Source: Phytophthora quininea
Taxonomy: Eukaryota; Oomycota; Peronosporomycetes; Peronosporales; Peronosporaceae
Assembly: GCA_011947345.1 (NCBI GenBank)
Contig: JAAVTG010000519.1
Location: 186,001-250,000, forward strand
DNA length: 64,000 bases
Direction: 5' to 3'
The notes below the pieces were generated by a model that worked only from the letters and a program-made list of their open reading frames with translations, was not told the origin of the DNA and ran no database searches. Below are positions 41,878 through 51,494 of the stretch, piece after piece. The translations under genes were made by a program, and so were the position numbers. Positions within the stretch are counted from its first letter, which is position 1, and each line of letters starts with the position of its first letter.

Positions 41878-43585
41878 CAGTCCCCCTTAGACTCGACGCC
41901 ATTCGTATTGTATCGCAGCCATGTAGCATTGTTCATCTGGCTCGACAAGTGCATTTTTTCATCTCGGCGTCATCGAGGACAGCGAATCACAACGGAAGAG
42001 GTCACAAACAAGAGCACAATCAGCAGAGTTGTAGAATGGAGATTATAACGTCGGTGGCGGAGTAGCAGACAGATAAGGTGGCCAACCGTCACGCCTTGAG
42101 CAACTGGCTTTGGCCCCAGCTTAGACATGAAATTGATTGTAAGAATCGCAAATACATTGAACAAGTCTCACGCGGCACGGTGAATGGCTGTCTGGATGTG
42201 GAGCGGTACGGTCTCGAAGGCGGTCGAGAAGCTGTGCCATGACTTTCGGGAATCTAGGCCTTCATTGACAAGGGTGCTGAAACACCACATGATTAAATGG
42301 ACGACGGTGGAAATGTTTCGACTTAGATGGTAACGAGCACGAGTAAAACATGGAATTTTGCCATTGCTTCAGTAGTAGGAATGCAAGGACTTTGCAAGCG
42401 AAGAAAGGAAGGATTATGAATGAGATGGAGACGTAAGCCACATCAGAAGATTTTCATCTGGTTGATCGTCACGCTCACGCCTGCACCGAAAACTCGTGCT
42501 TCGGATGGACTTTTACTCTTCCGGTGGCTTGTCGCTGTACTTTCACGACTTGGGAGTCCCCATCAACAGGTAATCAAGACCACAACCGACCGATCAAGAT
42601 GCCCAACGTTTCAATCAACGGTCTCTATGCACATTATTGTTGTAAATATGGTCGACTCCACTCCAGATAGAACTTATCCGGTGTCGAAGGCCTTTACGGT
42701 CACTTTGGCGTTGAAGAAGCGAGTTGGAGAGCAACAGGAAGCTGCTCGACGACAAGATGTAAACGAGATCTTGTGACTGTTGGAGAAAATAACGAAGTGT
42801 ATTTGCTTTAAACCCCCGCTTTGTGGTTTCTGTTGCTACTTTTGTCCGTCTCAACACCACAGTTCTGATGGGACTGTGACAATTATGCAACCGATTGTGG
42901 AGTTGGTACAAATTTTATTTGAAGGAATGGCAGAGTCGTGATGTACCTACGTTGGTGGTTTTGCTACGCGCAAGCCGGGATCGATTACAGTTGGCCCCGC
43001 TTAAATTCTTGTGAACGAGTTAGAATTGGTGCCGAGACGACTGGCGGGCGGACAATTTCAGTAAAACGATATTTTCCAGCGATCCATGGCACGGTGCGCT
43101 ACTTTCAGGCACCAAGCTCTGTATCACCCCGCAGCGCATTCCAAGATGTTCTTCTAGTGTTTGCGATTCAATTACTATACGTTTATATGTAGCACGCGAA
43201 ATCCCGGTACCGATATTCGTTAAAGGAAATAGCCGACAAAAGCAGCATGGAGGGGTTGAGCTTGAAGCTTCGTACCACATTTACAGTATTCACAATTCAC
43301 ACCCAAACATTGTTCATTTTCACACTCCCAGGCGTTTTCGAGGTGAATGTAGCTGACCCAGTTCTCATCAGACCCATCTCGTGTGGAATGAAGTAGATAT
43401 CGAGACTCGATAAAGATCAACGATGCCACAGAGTTGTTATTGGGCTGATTTTCAGTTTCGTGTTTGTTGGTGGAGAAAATGACCGAGGCTGATAAGCCAA
43501 ACGCCATTTCGGATGGCCTTGCTGTGGGAACTCAATGATATAGACTCAATCGAAATCCGGGCTACCTCGAAAAGACTCTTGGAAC
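41878..43585. other. Intergenic, nothing recognised
   Basis: Contains chance ORFs and, at 42439-42456, a minus-oriented copy of the peptide upstream element (AAAATCTTCTGATGTGG) without a recognisable peptide gene to its left. Confidence 0.4.
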
Positions 43586-43730
43586 TCAGGAATGGTCACA
43601 ACATTGGCTCCCAATGCATGGGCGCACGTTGTTATTGTATGGGTTCGGCTCAGATTGATACTCCTGCAGTCTCCTTTTGCCAATGTTCGCTGCCACTTGG
43701 GTCATTGTGATCACCGCTTGAAAAAATCAT
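43586..43730 (-). pseudogene. Small secreted peptide family, copy 13 (signal peptide damaged)
   Basis: From 43705 the frame reads MTQVAANIGKRRLQEYQSEP, then a short Asn-rich linker, R-P-C, five residues (I-G-S-Q-C), C-D-H-S and stop. The mature part is complete but the hydrophobic core of the signal peptide is missing: the upstream ATG (43730, ATGATTTTTTCAAGC) is out of frame and only about 25 bases separate the two, so roughly 15-20 bases have been deleted. A family promoter remains at about 43776-43806. Not exported as read. Confidence 0.5.
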
Positions 43731-43806
43731 GTTCCTGCGGCTTGGTTATTTGTGTCAGAATCGAAGAGTTGTTGCCACCACGAGGAGAATTCAGAAGTGA
43801 GAGAGG

Positions 43807-44671
43807 AATTTTGGGTGCGGGTATGTAGGATTATCCCAGAGATTACACGTAGAAGCATGTGGAGATTCTGAGGACGACAATTTGCAATTGTGACAGCATC
43901 GTTGATGGTTGCACACTGCATAAGATTTCTCAACGAGCTTGGTTGTATGTCCACCAACATCAACCCCAGCCTTCGAGTTGTTGCATAGGGCAAAAGCCCT
44001 TGTCATACGTCGCGACAAGCAGTACCAACAAGTAATTTTCTCTCAAAGGTAGTGCATCCCGGCAGTTTGAGACGGTCTTGGCATGTTCATGAACAAAGTG
44101 ATCGGTACAAGTATTTGACTGTATGCTACAGTTTTATTTTTGCGTGCGAATTAGCAAGTGGCTGTGAATCGATTAAGCGAGGGTGTTTGATGGAGCAATG
44201 GTAGGATATCCATGGCGACAAAGTCTCGTGTGGACGCAACGCAGTACATCGCGAGCTCTCAATGATGAAATGACTTTGGCTCAAACGTTTACGAAAAGAA
44301 ACTTGCCCGGTGAAACTGCACTCTACGCCGCGACTAGCGTTAATTGCATGGACGCTACTGGGAAAATGTTGAAGAATCTACTAGTCCCGAAGCATATTGT
44401 GGGTCTTGGGCTTCGGGAGAATCCACTCGCTATGAGAGCGTAGAACTAGATCTGAAGACTACAATGGTGAAGATAAGGTGGGAAGTGATATGGGGGTTTC
44501 GATCACCGTGCTATTCTCCGCTAGCGACAGGGTGTGATCATCCAGAATAAGCGTAGTTGCATCGTAGATGTTGATGTGGGACCCGAAGATTACGAGGTAT
44601 GGCAATTCAAGATCTGAAAAATCCCCCGATGTGCGCCACGAAATCGACTTACGTGAGCTCCATCCGAACCT
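43807..44671. other. Spacer with a possible peptide relic
   Basis: Minus strand near 44350 carries AGCGTCCATGCAATTAACG, resembling the R-P-C-encoding end of copy 5 (ACGCGTCCATGCAATAACAG), with promoter-like sequence to its right. Too decayed to annotate. Nothing else recognised. Confidence 0.25.
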
Positions 44672-44700
44672 TGGCACTCTCCAATTCCCCTCGTAGCGGC
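44672..44700 (+). promoter_or_regulatory. Core promoter of peptide copy 8
   Basis: GGCACTCTCCAATTCCCCTC followed by GTAGCGG, 35-60 nt before the ATG at 44734. Confidence 0.5.
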
Positions 44701-44733
44701 CAAGCCTTCCAAAGCAGCAGACCAAACGACAAT

Positions 44734-44931
44734 ATGAAGATTATCCACGCGATCTTCCTCGCCGCGGTGCTCTCCATGACTCAAACTCAAGTGCGTGCTG
44801 AAGAAATTGGCAAGCGGAACTTGCAAGGAGGGTATGAACCTGTCCGAAATCCGAACCCCGATTCCGCCCATGCCTTCCTTACCAGATGTGCCGCAGTGGC
44901 TGATTACCAAATCTCTCCTCGATCGATGTAG
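44734..44931 (+). CDS. Small secreted peptide family, copy 8
   Basis: 65 residues as read: signal peptide MKIIHAIFLAAVLSMTQTQ, then EEIGKRNLQGGYEPVRNPN. After NPN the frame leaves the family; one extra C in the CCCC run at about 44848 would give R-P-C, five residues, C-R-S-G and a stop at about 44901. The linker shares PVRNPN with copy 1 and KRNLQG with copy 2. Probably intact, with a homopolymer error. Promoter in place. Confidence 0.6.
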   Translation: MKIIHAIFLAAVLSMTQTQVRAEEIGKRNLQGGYEPVRNPNPDSAHAFLTRCAAVADYQISPRSM

Positions 44932-45275
44932 GGTCGAGTTTGTTTCGGTCGATAGTAACTCAATTCAAAAATATGGGATCTTTCGACATCACGGTTTTCC
45001 GTTTGGCCATCAACGTATACACTATTTTCCCATTAAAATCTGCAAGACTTCGTGCAATCACGTGTTTCCGTAGAAATCATCGAGCTATACACACTTAAAA
45101 TCGACTCAGATTAACCAGAAATCTCGGGATAACGGAGGTACGAAGGCTCATCTTTGGGTGAAATCGACTACCGGAATGGCCCCAGCCGAGCAACGTTGAA
45201 GAGAGAATTCACATTTATCGTCCAAGAGTTCACAACGCCGAAAGATAAATTGCCTATGTTTGATCGACCATAAAG
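44932..45275. other. Spacer, nothing recognised
   Basis: AT-rich; no feature supported. Confidence 0.3.
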
Positions 45276-45602
45276 CTACTTTGGAGATAGTTGAGTTGTG
45301 ATCAAAAGAAGACGTTGCACCAAGCGCTCATCTGGTATAAGTTGTATTTCACCAATGTTCGAGTCAATTTGTCGTATTATTTCTTTTTTTCGCATATCGG
45401 TAATGGTGGAGAAGACTTTGAAGCAATAGCTATTGCTGCTTTTATTTTTACGGAATCGCACGTTGAGGGCTGGTCGGTTGCCGGAATGGTAATCCGTGCT
45501 TGGCCCTGAGCGTCGAAGTTTGTAGTCGATGGTGCTCACTGTGGCATCCACTCGAGTCATTGCCAGCACTGTGGCGAGTAGGAGAGCTGAGAAAATCTTC
45601 AT
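45276..45602 (-). CDS. Small secreted peptide family, copy 9 (diverged, extended)
   Basis: ATG at 45602; signal peptide MKIFSALLLATVLAMTRVDA, then STIDYKLRRSGPSTDYHSGN and R-P, but Ala replaces the first Cys and Phe stands at the second position (RPALNVRFRKNK). The frame then runs on to 45276, giving 108 residues, longer than any relative, with an extension of no recognisable character. Either the family loop has been lost or the frame was shifted near the Cys. The upstream region differs from the family core (TTCCATTCCCCAATGCACC, about 45640). Confidence 0.5.
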   Translation of the reverse strand: MKIFSALLLATVLAMTRVDATVSTIDYKLRRSGPSTDYHSGNRPALNVRFRKNKSSNSYCFKVFSTITDMRKKEIIRQIDSNIGEIQLIPDERLVQRLLLITTQLSPK

Positions 45603-45670
45603 GTTGTTGGAGGTGGCGGCGGGAGGTGCATTGGGGAATGGAAAACGTCTGTCGAGTTCAAGCGAAAGCA

Positions 45671-46810
45671 AACCGTGTGCAAGTCTATCTATGCTACAGT
45701 AGATTTTACAAGTGAATAACCGTTCTTGCTGCTTTGTTGTTGCAATTTTTGGGGAACATGCCTCGATAGGTAGCGGGCCCAGCGATTGTTTCGAGGTTTA
45801 GATGAGAAACTGCTGGTAACAACGAGCATTTGCTCAAGCTGCTTAACTCTAACGTAAGGTGTATTAAACCATACACGGAAGTTGGTTGGGAGCTTCGATC
45901 GCGATGAGAAAAGAAGTTTGAAGTTGCAGTATTGGAACGTAAAGCAGAGGCTTCAGATCAATGACCCAAGCTGATAAGGCAGCCCAGGTCTCCGGTTTCA
46001 ATGCACCCGCAATCTTGTGCGGGGAAACCTATGCTGCAAGAGCGTTGCAGGTGCGAATGATACCGGGAAGTTAACCATTTACAGCACGAAGAATATGGAT
46101 TGAGTTAAGTCTCTATAACCTGCTATATTTTCAGCGTCACCCAGCGATAGCAAATGGCCTGAGGACACTGTCTCTTCCATCCGAAGACGAGAACCTTCAT
46201 TCATTGTTTTGTTCCTCCGTGTGTCACTTAGAGCAAGTCCTATGTCCGAGCTTCCATTCGTAGGATATCGGTCCCAAACGCACTTGGCCCCAACCGGCTT
46301 TGCTTTAGTAAACTTTGCAGATCATGCAGTTTGCTCAAAGTTGTGTCACGAGTTCAGCTCGTGTTTTATCGAGCGTGCGCTCAAATTGGCTCGGACTCGT
46401 CCTCGCCAACCTCGATGCAAGGTCTCATCAGTTATTGAGACACCATCGCATTCGAGTCCCTATTGTTAGCGGCTACTTCGTAGTTAGTTGCTGCAGCTTC
46501 GCTCAGTCTAGAATTTGCCAAGGTAATACAACTACAGCTATTCTACGCCTGGTCAGCAAGACTCGGCGAGGTTCTACCGCTTTATCGACAACACGTAAGT
46601 GCTTTCACAAGTAACGTCGTGACAGTTGGACTTCATTCGTAAAAGCAGCACGTTGCGAAGGAGGAAGAAGTCCAGCACGGCAATCCTGTATTACAAAGAG
46701 AAAGTCTTCCAGTTGGTGCGTGAAATTCACGCTTGGGTTGGAGGCAAAACGACTTCACTATTCATTGGTTACGCAAGTCAACGTTGGCGAAACTCTTTTT
46801 GAGGAGAGGC
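45671..46810. other. Intergenic, nothing recognised
   Basis: Small chance ORFs; no repeat or gene supported. Confidence 0.35.
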
Positions 46811-46960
46811 TTAAAACTCAATTATGGCTTCCCGGCGATAGTGGTTTTCGTACGTGCATGGGCGCGTGTATTCGTTTCTTGGCGTCAAGTAGGACTCAGT
46901 AGCTCCCACTTGACTCATTGCGAGTACCGCGGCGAGGAGAACAGCTTGAAAGATCTTCAT
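46811..46960 (-). CDS. Small secreted peptide family, copy 12 (intact frame)
   Basis: 49 residues, uninterrupted: signal peptide MKIFQAVLLAAVLAMSQVGA, linker ESYLTPRNEYT, then R-P-C-T-Y-E-N-H followed by Tyr where the second Cys should be (TGT to TAT), and R-R-E-A with a short tail. So the export part, spacing and C-terminal basic residues are kept but the disulphide loop cannot form. The promoter at 47004-47027 is the best match to the family core. Too short to appear in a 60-codon ORF list. Confidence 0.65.
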   Translation of the reverse strand: MKIFQAVLLAAVLAMSQVGATESYLTPRNEYTRPCTYENHYRREAIIEF

Positions 46961-47003
46961 GGAGTCGTTGTTGTTTGCGTTGAAGGCGGTGTCTTGGCCA
47001 CGG

Positions 47004-47027
47004 CGAGGTGAATTGGAGAATGAGAGG
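47004..47027 (-). promoter_or_regulatory. Core promoter of peptide copy 12
   Basis: Minus strand CTCTCATTCTCCAATTCACC followed by TCG; reference example of the family core, 45-65 nt before the ATG. Confidence 0.65.
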
Positions 47028-47029
47028 CT

Positions 47030-47734
47030 TAAACTAACAGCAACACTTTTGCAAAGTTTCCGCCACTAATCAGCCGACACATCGAGGAATGCTTTCCGTG
47101 GCTCCACAATCAAGGCTGAGCCGCAAACCTGTTTCGAGAATTCTTGTCTGTTGATGGAATCCACGGGTCCCTGGATGCAGAGCTGCTCTCATGGAGTTGT
47201 CAACGGTTTTGAGTTTCATTTGGAAATTAATTACGAAATCATGCAGCTCGACCAGGAATGAATCGTGCTTGCTGAAATTCTTCAAATATCGGAGAGTCAA
47301 GTCCATAATTGCAAGGCGAGGCAACACTGTAGCCGATGGCGCCAAATCGACCCGAAATGTTTGGTATTATACATGTATGTGCATCCGAGAAACTGGGCGT
47401 GGGAGATTTCCGTAGGTATGACCATGTCAAACACCTGCCGTGTAGGAGAAGAGAATCCCATGCGAACGAAGTATAGTAAGAGAAATTACACGTTGTAGAG
47501 ACCATTTGCTGCTCTATATCCAAGCGAGGGATGGAGATGAATGAGCCGCTGAAGTTAAGAAGTAGACGTCCAGTGCCATTGGGCCTAAGGCGACAGGAAT
47601 TCACAATTATATCATCTTGTATCTCGTTGCTGCTCTACAAAGGAATGGTAGCTTACGAGAAAACAACTTCTATTCGTTTACTGGAGGCCCAAAGAAACTC
47701 TACCGAACTTCTTAGCAGAGGGGAAGCTTGACAA
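47030..47734. other. Spacer, nothing recognised
   Basis: Chance ORFs on both strands; none with a domain. Confidence 0.3.
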
Positions 47735-47911
47735 TCAACGCGAGATGTCTCGGCGGCAGCGGTTTTCGTAAGTGCGTGGACGCTCGTTGGGTTTTTCGTC
47801 CGGAGGATTATCCGATCCTTCGAGCTTCCTGTTGTCAATGCTTGCCTCTTGAGCTTCCACGTGGGTCAGTGTCAGCATCGCGATGAGGAGGAGGACTTGG
47901 AAAATCTTCGT
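47735..47911 (-). pseudogene. Small secreted peptide family, copy 10 (start codon lost)
   Basis: Reads T-K-I-F followed by QVLLLIAMLTLTHVEA, where relatives have M-K-I-F: the start is ACG. The linker (SIDNRKLEGSDNPPDEKPNE) leads to R-P-R, five residues (T-Y-E-N-R), C-R-R-D, so the first Cys has also become Arg. An in-frame ATG far upstream (48007) would add an unrelated N-terminus and hide the signal peptide. The promoter is retained at 47957-47980. Confidence 0.55.
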
Positions 47912-47956
47912 GTTGTCGTTTGTGATGAAAGTTAAGGTGGGAAGGCCTTGGTCACG

Positions 47957-47980
47957 ACGAGCCAAATTGGAGAATGAGAA
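47957..47980 (-). promoter_or_regulatory. Core promoter of peptide copy 10
   Basis: Minus strand TTCTCATTCTCCAATTTGGC followed by TCG; close to the family core although the gene has lost its start. Confidence 0.55.
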
Positions 47981-48007
47981 AACTGTTCGGCTCAAATAAA
48001 GAGCCAT

Positions 48008-48370
48008 GCATGCGCAGATCTATCGCCGTCAAAGAAAACAGCACATCAGGAGTTGGTTTCCAATGAACGTACGATGTTCAAAGGACTTCTTATCGGTTAT
48101 GACAGCCGAGTTTATCAATTTAGTTGTCGCGTTGAGTTCACTCGGTATGACCATTTTCAACGGTGTGACGTTTGCAGAATCGACGAAGTGAACCAGTCTT
48201 GCTCTTTGACTCGATTATTGGCCATCGTGCTGTTGTTCATATGGAGGAACAATACGTCAAGGGCGATGAATGAGTCGATGAAATTGATGAAAGAGTCGAA
48301 ACAACTGCCATTCAATTATTCCCAAACAACCTGAAGGGACTACGAAGTTGGTCGAGAAGATTTTGGGAAA
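48008..48370. other. Spacer, nothing recognised
   Basis: No supportable feature. Confidence 0.3.
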
Positions 48371-48607
48371 TCAATGCAAGACTCCACGCTCACAGCGGTT
48401 GTTCAAATCACATGGACGGCCGTTGTTATTCGGGTTTTCCACGATGCTGTATCCATTTCCGTGCACGACAGTGGGGCCGGAGTGCGTATTCGTGTTGGGA
48501 GGAGGGCGATACGCTGGGCGACGCAGTGAGCCGTAGTCGATGCTCCTGGCTGCAGCTTGAGTCATTACCAGCACTGTAGCGAGTAGGGGACACTGAACGA
48601 TCTTCAC
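48371..48607 (-). pseudogene. Small secreted peptide family, copy 11 (GTG in place of ATG)
   Basis: The frame begins V-K-I-V followed by QCPLLATVLVMTQAAA, where the family start is M-K; the codon is GTG. The linker is longer than usual (SIDYGSLRRPAYRPPP, then a Gly/Asn-rich stretch) and the end is complete: R-P-C, five residues (D-L-N-N-R), C-E-R. Either GTG is used inefficiently as a start or the copy is silent. The promoter at about 48651-48677 is weak (CATTCCTCCAGTTTACCTCG). This is the last copy before the EGF-protein gene. Confidence 0.5.
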
Positions 48608-48826
48608 GCTGCCGCTTCTCGGTTCTGTTGAAGTCCACAACTCTTGAGCCCCACGAGGTAAACTGGAGGAATGCGCTAGCTCCGACCGAAGGTCAATAAT
48701 GCCTGTGTGCAGATTTATCTTCGCTTACAATCGCCTACGATTCCGTGCCTCGATAATCATGGCCGGCCCCGTAAGTTGCTGGGCTTCGCTGTGGCTCGAT
48801 GATCATGCGACGAACCATAAACAACA

Positions 48827-51311
48827 TTATGTCTCAGCTATTGAATACCTGTATTCATTACACGGCATTGCCTGCTGGGCGGCAGACGTAATGTAGATTG
48901 GCTCCATATATCCACAGTCGCCGCGGGCACCTTCGCTGCCAAAGCTGTCGCTGCTGGTGAATCCGTACGCACACCGACAAACGCCCGTGGCGTGGTTGCA
49001 TATCCCTCGATTCGAGCAAACCGCTTCCTCTTTTGTGCCTCTGACTGAATTTCCGACGCCATCAACAGCGAGTGTCAGTGTGAGCGCCCCATCCAGGATC
49101 CATCGTAGCGGTGGAAGGTCTCCAAAATTGGTGAGGAACTCGATACGGATGTTGTTGGACCCTGCAGCATTGCAGGCTGGTGTCCCCGTGACGCCATTCG
49201 TATCGGTGCTGTAGGTCACGGCCACTTGGCCAATAGTCGTGAGCGCCTGCAACGCAGCAACTAGCCCCGTGACTGGGACATTGAACGGGAGCTGTGGCGT
49301 CGCGGCATCCCGGAATTTTAAATTGAAGAATCCTGACGTTCCTGTGCACACCAAAATCTGCACTTCGTTCTGCTGGCGTAGCGTCAACGGGTCGTCACCT
49401 GTAGGGCAGGAGCGTAAGGAGCAGTCGTGGCCTTCCCATCCAGCGCTGCACTTGCAGCCTTGGGCCATATCGTAGTCCCAGGTCTCCTTCTTGTTGGGCA
49501 CAGCGCCGTAGGTCCAACCTTGGACCTCTCCGTTCAGGGTCGCAAGCCTTGCGAGCTGCTCCATGCTGTAGCATGTGCCGTGGCCGCTGCAGTCGTTCGG
49601 ACATTGCACTATCGGACACAACAAAATGTCAGTTTGCCTGTTATTCCTCAGTAGAACGTAAACGTACATCGATTGCAAGCAGCTCCCGTAAATCCAGGCC
49701 AGCAGAGACAGTCGCCCTTGGCACGGTCACATTCCCCGCAGCAGAACATTCCGCCAAAGTGTGTGCGGTGTCAGCCGTATCAATGGGGCGGTCAAACCAG
49801 GCTTTGCCTTTGGGGCACAATCTCTGGTTGCAGTCACCACCAGTGTAGCCGTCGTTGCAGATGCAATCGTAAGTAGGTGGTCCGCGGCAAGTGCCTTTGC
49901 CACTGCAAGCGATATCGCCGGGACAAGCAGTGACGGTACCACTTACAAAGCCGCAGTCGCCGCGCTGACCGATATTCGAGTTGCCATCGCTTGAAAAGTA
50001 ATTTGGATAGCACGAGCAGACTCCGGTAGTTCGCTCACATGCACCCCGCCGCGAGCATGGCAAACTTTCCTTGGTCCCGTGCGTGACTATGGTGAAAGTT
50101 AGTGTGGGTTGCACGCCAGGCGTCGAGTGCACTAGTCCTGCTGAATTGCCGTAGATGCTGGGCAGACTACAATGCCATCCCATGCGTGTGAGGAGCTCAA
50201 AACTTTAGTTTGGTAGGCACAACATACGTACTCTCCAAAGTCTTGTGTGAACTCGACGCTGATGTCGTTGCCGATCGTGGTGCAGGCGGAGAGCGTAATA
50301 CCTCCAAAAGTGACAATGACGGCAGTGATGGAAGGCAGCGCCGTCAGTTTAGTCGCCACAGTCGCGGCAGTGTCGCCAGCGTAAATCGGGTCGGTCGTGT
50401 ATCCCATGTACGTGAGCGTAAAGCTGCCAGACTAACAAATATGACAATCAAAATTATCAGTCTCTACAGTGCGCTTGAATCGAGCAGGTAATACGCACGG
50501 TGGCCTTGCAATTAATGCGCTGTTTATCATTCCGCTGGATGCCTGCTGGATCGAGCGGTGTGCCAGTGAGCGGGTCGTCACCCACGGGGCAAATACCTGA
50601 ACGGTAATACCATAGAGAAGTGTCAGCGTTGACAAATAGGCGACTTTGTGAGGAACGTACGCTCCAAGCAGGTTGTTCCTGTGAAGCCCTTGTCACACAC
50701 GCAGCCGTAAATTTTGTTGGCATCCCAGTTGTTCGTGTACGGAAAGATCGTCCCTTGCCCTGGGTCCTTCATCAGCGCGTTCTGGGCCATTGACTTGCAG
50801 CTCCCGTGGCCACTACAAATACAGCTCACTGCATTATAAACAACAACGTTGTTCAGCTGAGGAATCTTCTGCCTGACACCTGGAGCACTGACGTACTTCG
50901 CTCGCAGGCAGCCCCGTAAACCCAGCGTCACAAGCGCACGTGCCCGAGTCGAGCTCGCACGTGCCGCGATTCGAGCATGGTGCGAGGTTGTGGCCTTGGT
51001 CGACTCCGGTGACCTCATCGGCCCATGCCCTGCCAAGCGGGCAGCTAGCTATAGCCAACAACACCAACACGTGATACTTAATTGCATTGCAACATCCTGT
51101 CGCCTGTTGGCCACGTACCGATGGAGCAATCAGGACCGGACCATCCATTTGGACACGAGCACAGTCCTTGAGCGAGGCACAGCCCACGACTAGAGCAATA
51201 GTTTGGGCACGTATAGCCTTCAACAGCTCCTGAACTGAACAAGTATAACACGGATACCAAGACGATTGTCCGAGAGTCACAAACACGGACAACTGGGAGC
51301 ATTGCCACCAT
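48827..51311 (-). CDS. EGF/tenascin-like secreted or surface protein
   Basis: Seven exons (51119-51311, 50897-51048, 50661-50828, 50499-50596, 50232-50431, 49668-50166, 48827-49608) encode about 697 residues; exon lengths sum to an open frame if one G is added at GGGG near 50925 and at GGGG near 49735. Start at 51311 (MVAMLPVVRVC, then VLVSVLYLFSSGAVEG) is a signal peptide. The body has repeated EGF-like modules (YCSSRGLCLAQGLCSCPNGW, CSGHGSCKSMAQ, ACSGKGTCRGPPTYDCICND, CSNRGICNHATGVCRCAYGF) between beta-rich segments (IGNDISVEFTQDFG). No C-terminal anchor: it ends shortly after RGDCGYMEP, early in a module, which suggests truncation. Probable wall or surface adhesion role; inference. Confidence 0.8.
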
Positions 51312-51494
51312 CCAAAGCGAGAACGACGAGTCGGTGCAGGCAAATCCACTCCGCCAGTAAACGTCGGCAGTCACCACAGTAAATTTAGTCCATCAATACT
51401 CGCCAGTTCTGAATTGCAGGCACTTGATCCGGTCTACTCGCTCCGAACGATTACGATCTCGCAAGCCCCATCACTTCCTTGACGTCCTTCATCG

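Noticed and set aside
44300..44440. Possible fourteenth peptide relic on the minus strand
   Set aside because: Only about 20 bases around the R-P-C codons and a weak promoter-like stretch match; too little to annotate.
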